DNA from: a bacterium
Lineage (GTDB): Bacteria > Cyanobacteriota > Vampirovibrionia > Obscuribacterales > Obscuribacteraceae
DNA length: 7,340 bases
NCBI GenBank assembly: GCA_030431355.1
Contig: JAUIJG010000273.1
Span: forward strand, 1 to 7,340
Direction: 5' to 3'
The position numbers and the translations under genes were made by a program. The notes under the pieces are model-generated. The model had not been told where the DNA came from. It made no database searches and was given only the letters and a program-made list of their open reading frames with translations. Positions 6,500 through 7,340 of this stretch are shown here, piece by piece. The number at the start of each line of letters is the position of its first letter. The first letter of the stretch is position 1.

Positions 6500-7318
6500 T
6501 TAGGTCTGCAGCGCGGGTCTCCAGCCAATCTTTTTGAAGCAGTATTTCAGATGATCCTTAATACTCTCTTTCAGGCTTATCGCCGGAATTTCATCTTCAT
6601 CGTAGTAGGCAAATCCCAGCTCATAGGCTGCCTCTTTCAGTCCTGTTTTCTTCTCCAACATATGACGCAAGATGAGCACCGCTTCCTGTCTCGACATCTC
6701 GCCTTCGGATACTAGATGGGCGCATTCCAGAGCTGCCTTCTCGAGTTTACCTGAGAGCCTACCTTTGATGACCTGGACTACAAGAGGGCGGAAGAGATTC
6801 TCTATTTGCCAGAGGTCTTTTTCTTGCCAGCTCGAGTCGGATGTTTCCACTATGCCTGCTTTGGCTAAAAGTTCCAGCGCTTCTCTTTCGAACTCTTTTT
6901 CCACGGCAAGATCTTTTATTCTGCTCATTATGTTGAGCGTGGATATCTTCAGATTGAGGGAATCCCTGGCGATTTCAGCCGCCATCTCGCTGGTGAGCAG
7001 ATCATTGTCTATCAGTCTTCTCAACAGTTTTGCTTCTTTGCCTGAAATATGGCTACGGGTTGAAGTGCACTCTTCGCTACTTTGTTTTTCTAAGATGAGG
7101 AGTGCTTCGTCAAATTCGATATTTTCGTGCCGACTAAATGTAAGAGCTTTCTCCGCAAGGGATCTATCAATCATTCCTTTGTCGACCATATACTGAGCCA
7201 GCTTTTCAGCATCGCTCCGGTTTGCACTGGGGGTCTTATCTGGTTCGAGTTCGCTTGTTCTGTACATGGTGGGTGAGAAATCTTGTAGGGGAGAATGGTA
7301 AGGCAATACCGCTAACAT
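6500..7318 (-). CDS. Soluble helical repeat protein, relative of the 522-residue neighbour
   Basis: This 272-residue protein is not of a named family I recognise. It is mostly helical, charged and lacks signal peptide and membrane segments. It has degenerate repeats with the same LGxxLVxxGxI form: 40-62 (LAQYMVDKGMI), 98-120 (LLRRLIDNDLL) and 147-157 (ALELLAKAGIV). Residues 179-236 align without a gap with 353-410 of the downstream 522-residue protein, 18 of 58 positions identical by hand count (KAA, then G, QxAV, L). The two genes are therefore probably diverged duplicates, this one without the membrane anchor. An in-frame TAA directly before the ATG makes it the earliest possible start. The start is uncertain: neither Met1 nor Met18 (7265-7267) has a good Shine-Dalgarno site, and residues 1-35 lie outside the repeats. 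A hairpin follows the stop. Confidence 0.85.
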   Translation of the reverse strand: MLAVLPYHSPLQDFSPTMYRTSELEPDKTPSANRSDAEKLAQYMVDKGMIDRSLAEKALTFSRHENIEFDEALLILEKQSSEECTSTRSHISGKEAKLLRRLIDNDLLTSEMAAEIARDSLNLKISTLNIMSRIKDLAVEKEFEREALELLAKAGIVETSDSSWQEKDLWQIENLFRPLVVQVIKGRLSGKLEKAALECAHLVSEGEMSRQEAVLILRHMLEKKTGLKEAAYELGFAYYDEDEIPAISLKESIKDHLKYCFKKIGWRPALQT

Positions 7319-7340
7319 TTAGTTCGGCACTTTCTCATCC

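Noticed and set aside
6395..6715. Open frame of 106 codons on the plus strand starting in the intergenic region
   Set aside because: It runs through the terminator-like hairpin and then opposite a supported gene; no ribosome binding site or family resemblance.
6672..7196. Open frame of 174 codons on the plus strand opposite the 272-residue gene
   Set aside because: The Ser/Leu-rich product is typical of the complement of a Glu/Lys/Leu-rich helical gene, and the minus-strand frame shows the repeat unit shared with its neighbour.

Overview
The window (about 50% GC, bacterial gene organisation, good Shine-Dalgarno sites before four of the five complete genes) holds the last codons of one gene and five complete protein genes. 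No tRNA, rRNA, CRISPR array or insertion sequence is visible. The mix of an ordinary catabolic pair with large repeat proteins built from helical units like those of MshEN/T2SS-E N-termini, plus a eukaryotic-looking SARA-C-like domain, suggests an under-studied lineage. Candidatus Obscuribacterales (Vampirovibrionia/Melainabacteria) is my guess from general impression only; the window carries no marker gene that proves it.

Left part, plus strand (1-2968): the C-terminus of an unidentified protein, then an NAD(P)-dependent aldehyde dehydrogenase (128-1639), then an acyl-CoA dehydrogenase (1772-2968). The dehydrogenase has an arginine where glutaryl-CoA dehydrogenase binds the distal carboxylate. 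A route from an amino acid or diamine through a semialdehyde to a dicarboxylyl-CoA (lysine, 5-aminovalerate or glutarate type) would fit this order, but the substrate is inferred. A perfect 12-bp stem-loop lies between the two genes.

Middle, plus strand (3097-4545): a 482-residue cytosolic protein that, by eye, is collinear along nearly its whole length with the C-terminal domain (SARA_C, formerly DUF3480) of the animal endosomal proteins SARA/ZFYVE9 and endofin, without their FYVE finger. Its first part also resembles SUFU-type domains. This is the most unexpected gene of the window.

Right part, minus strand (4574-7318): two related genes transcribed leftwards, converging on the SARA_C-like gene with only 28 bp between stop codons. 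The first transcribed (6500-7318) is a soluble 272-residue helical protein. The second (4574-6142) is a 522-residue protein with four gapless 88-residue repeats, two C-terminal membrane helices and a basic coiled-coil tail. They share the repeat unit and are probably diverged duplicates, one soluble and one membrane-anchored. They are separated by 357 bp of non-coding DNA with a strong two-way terminator-like hairpin and a small tandem repeat.
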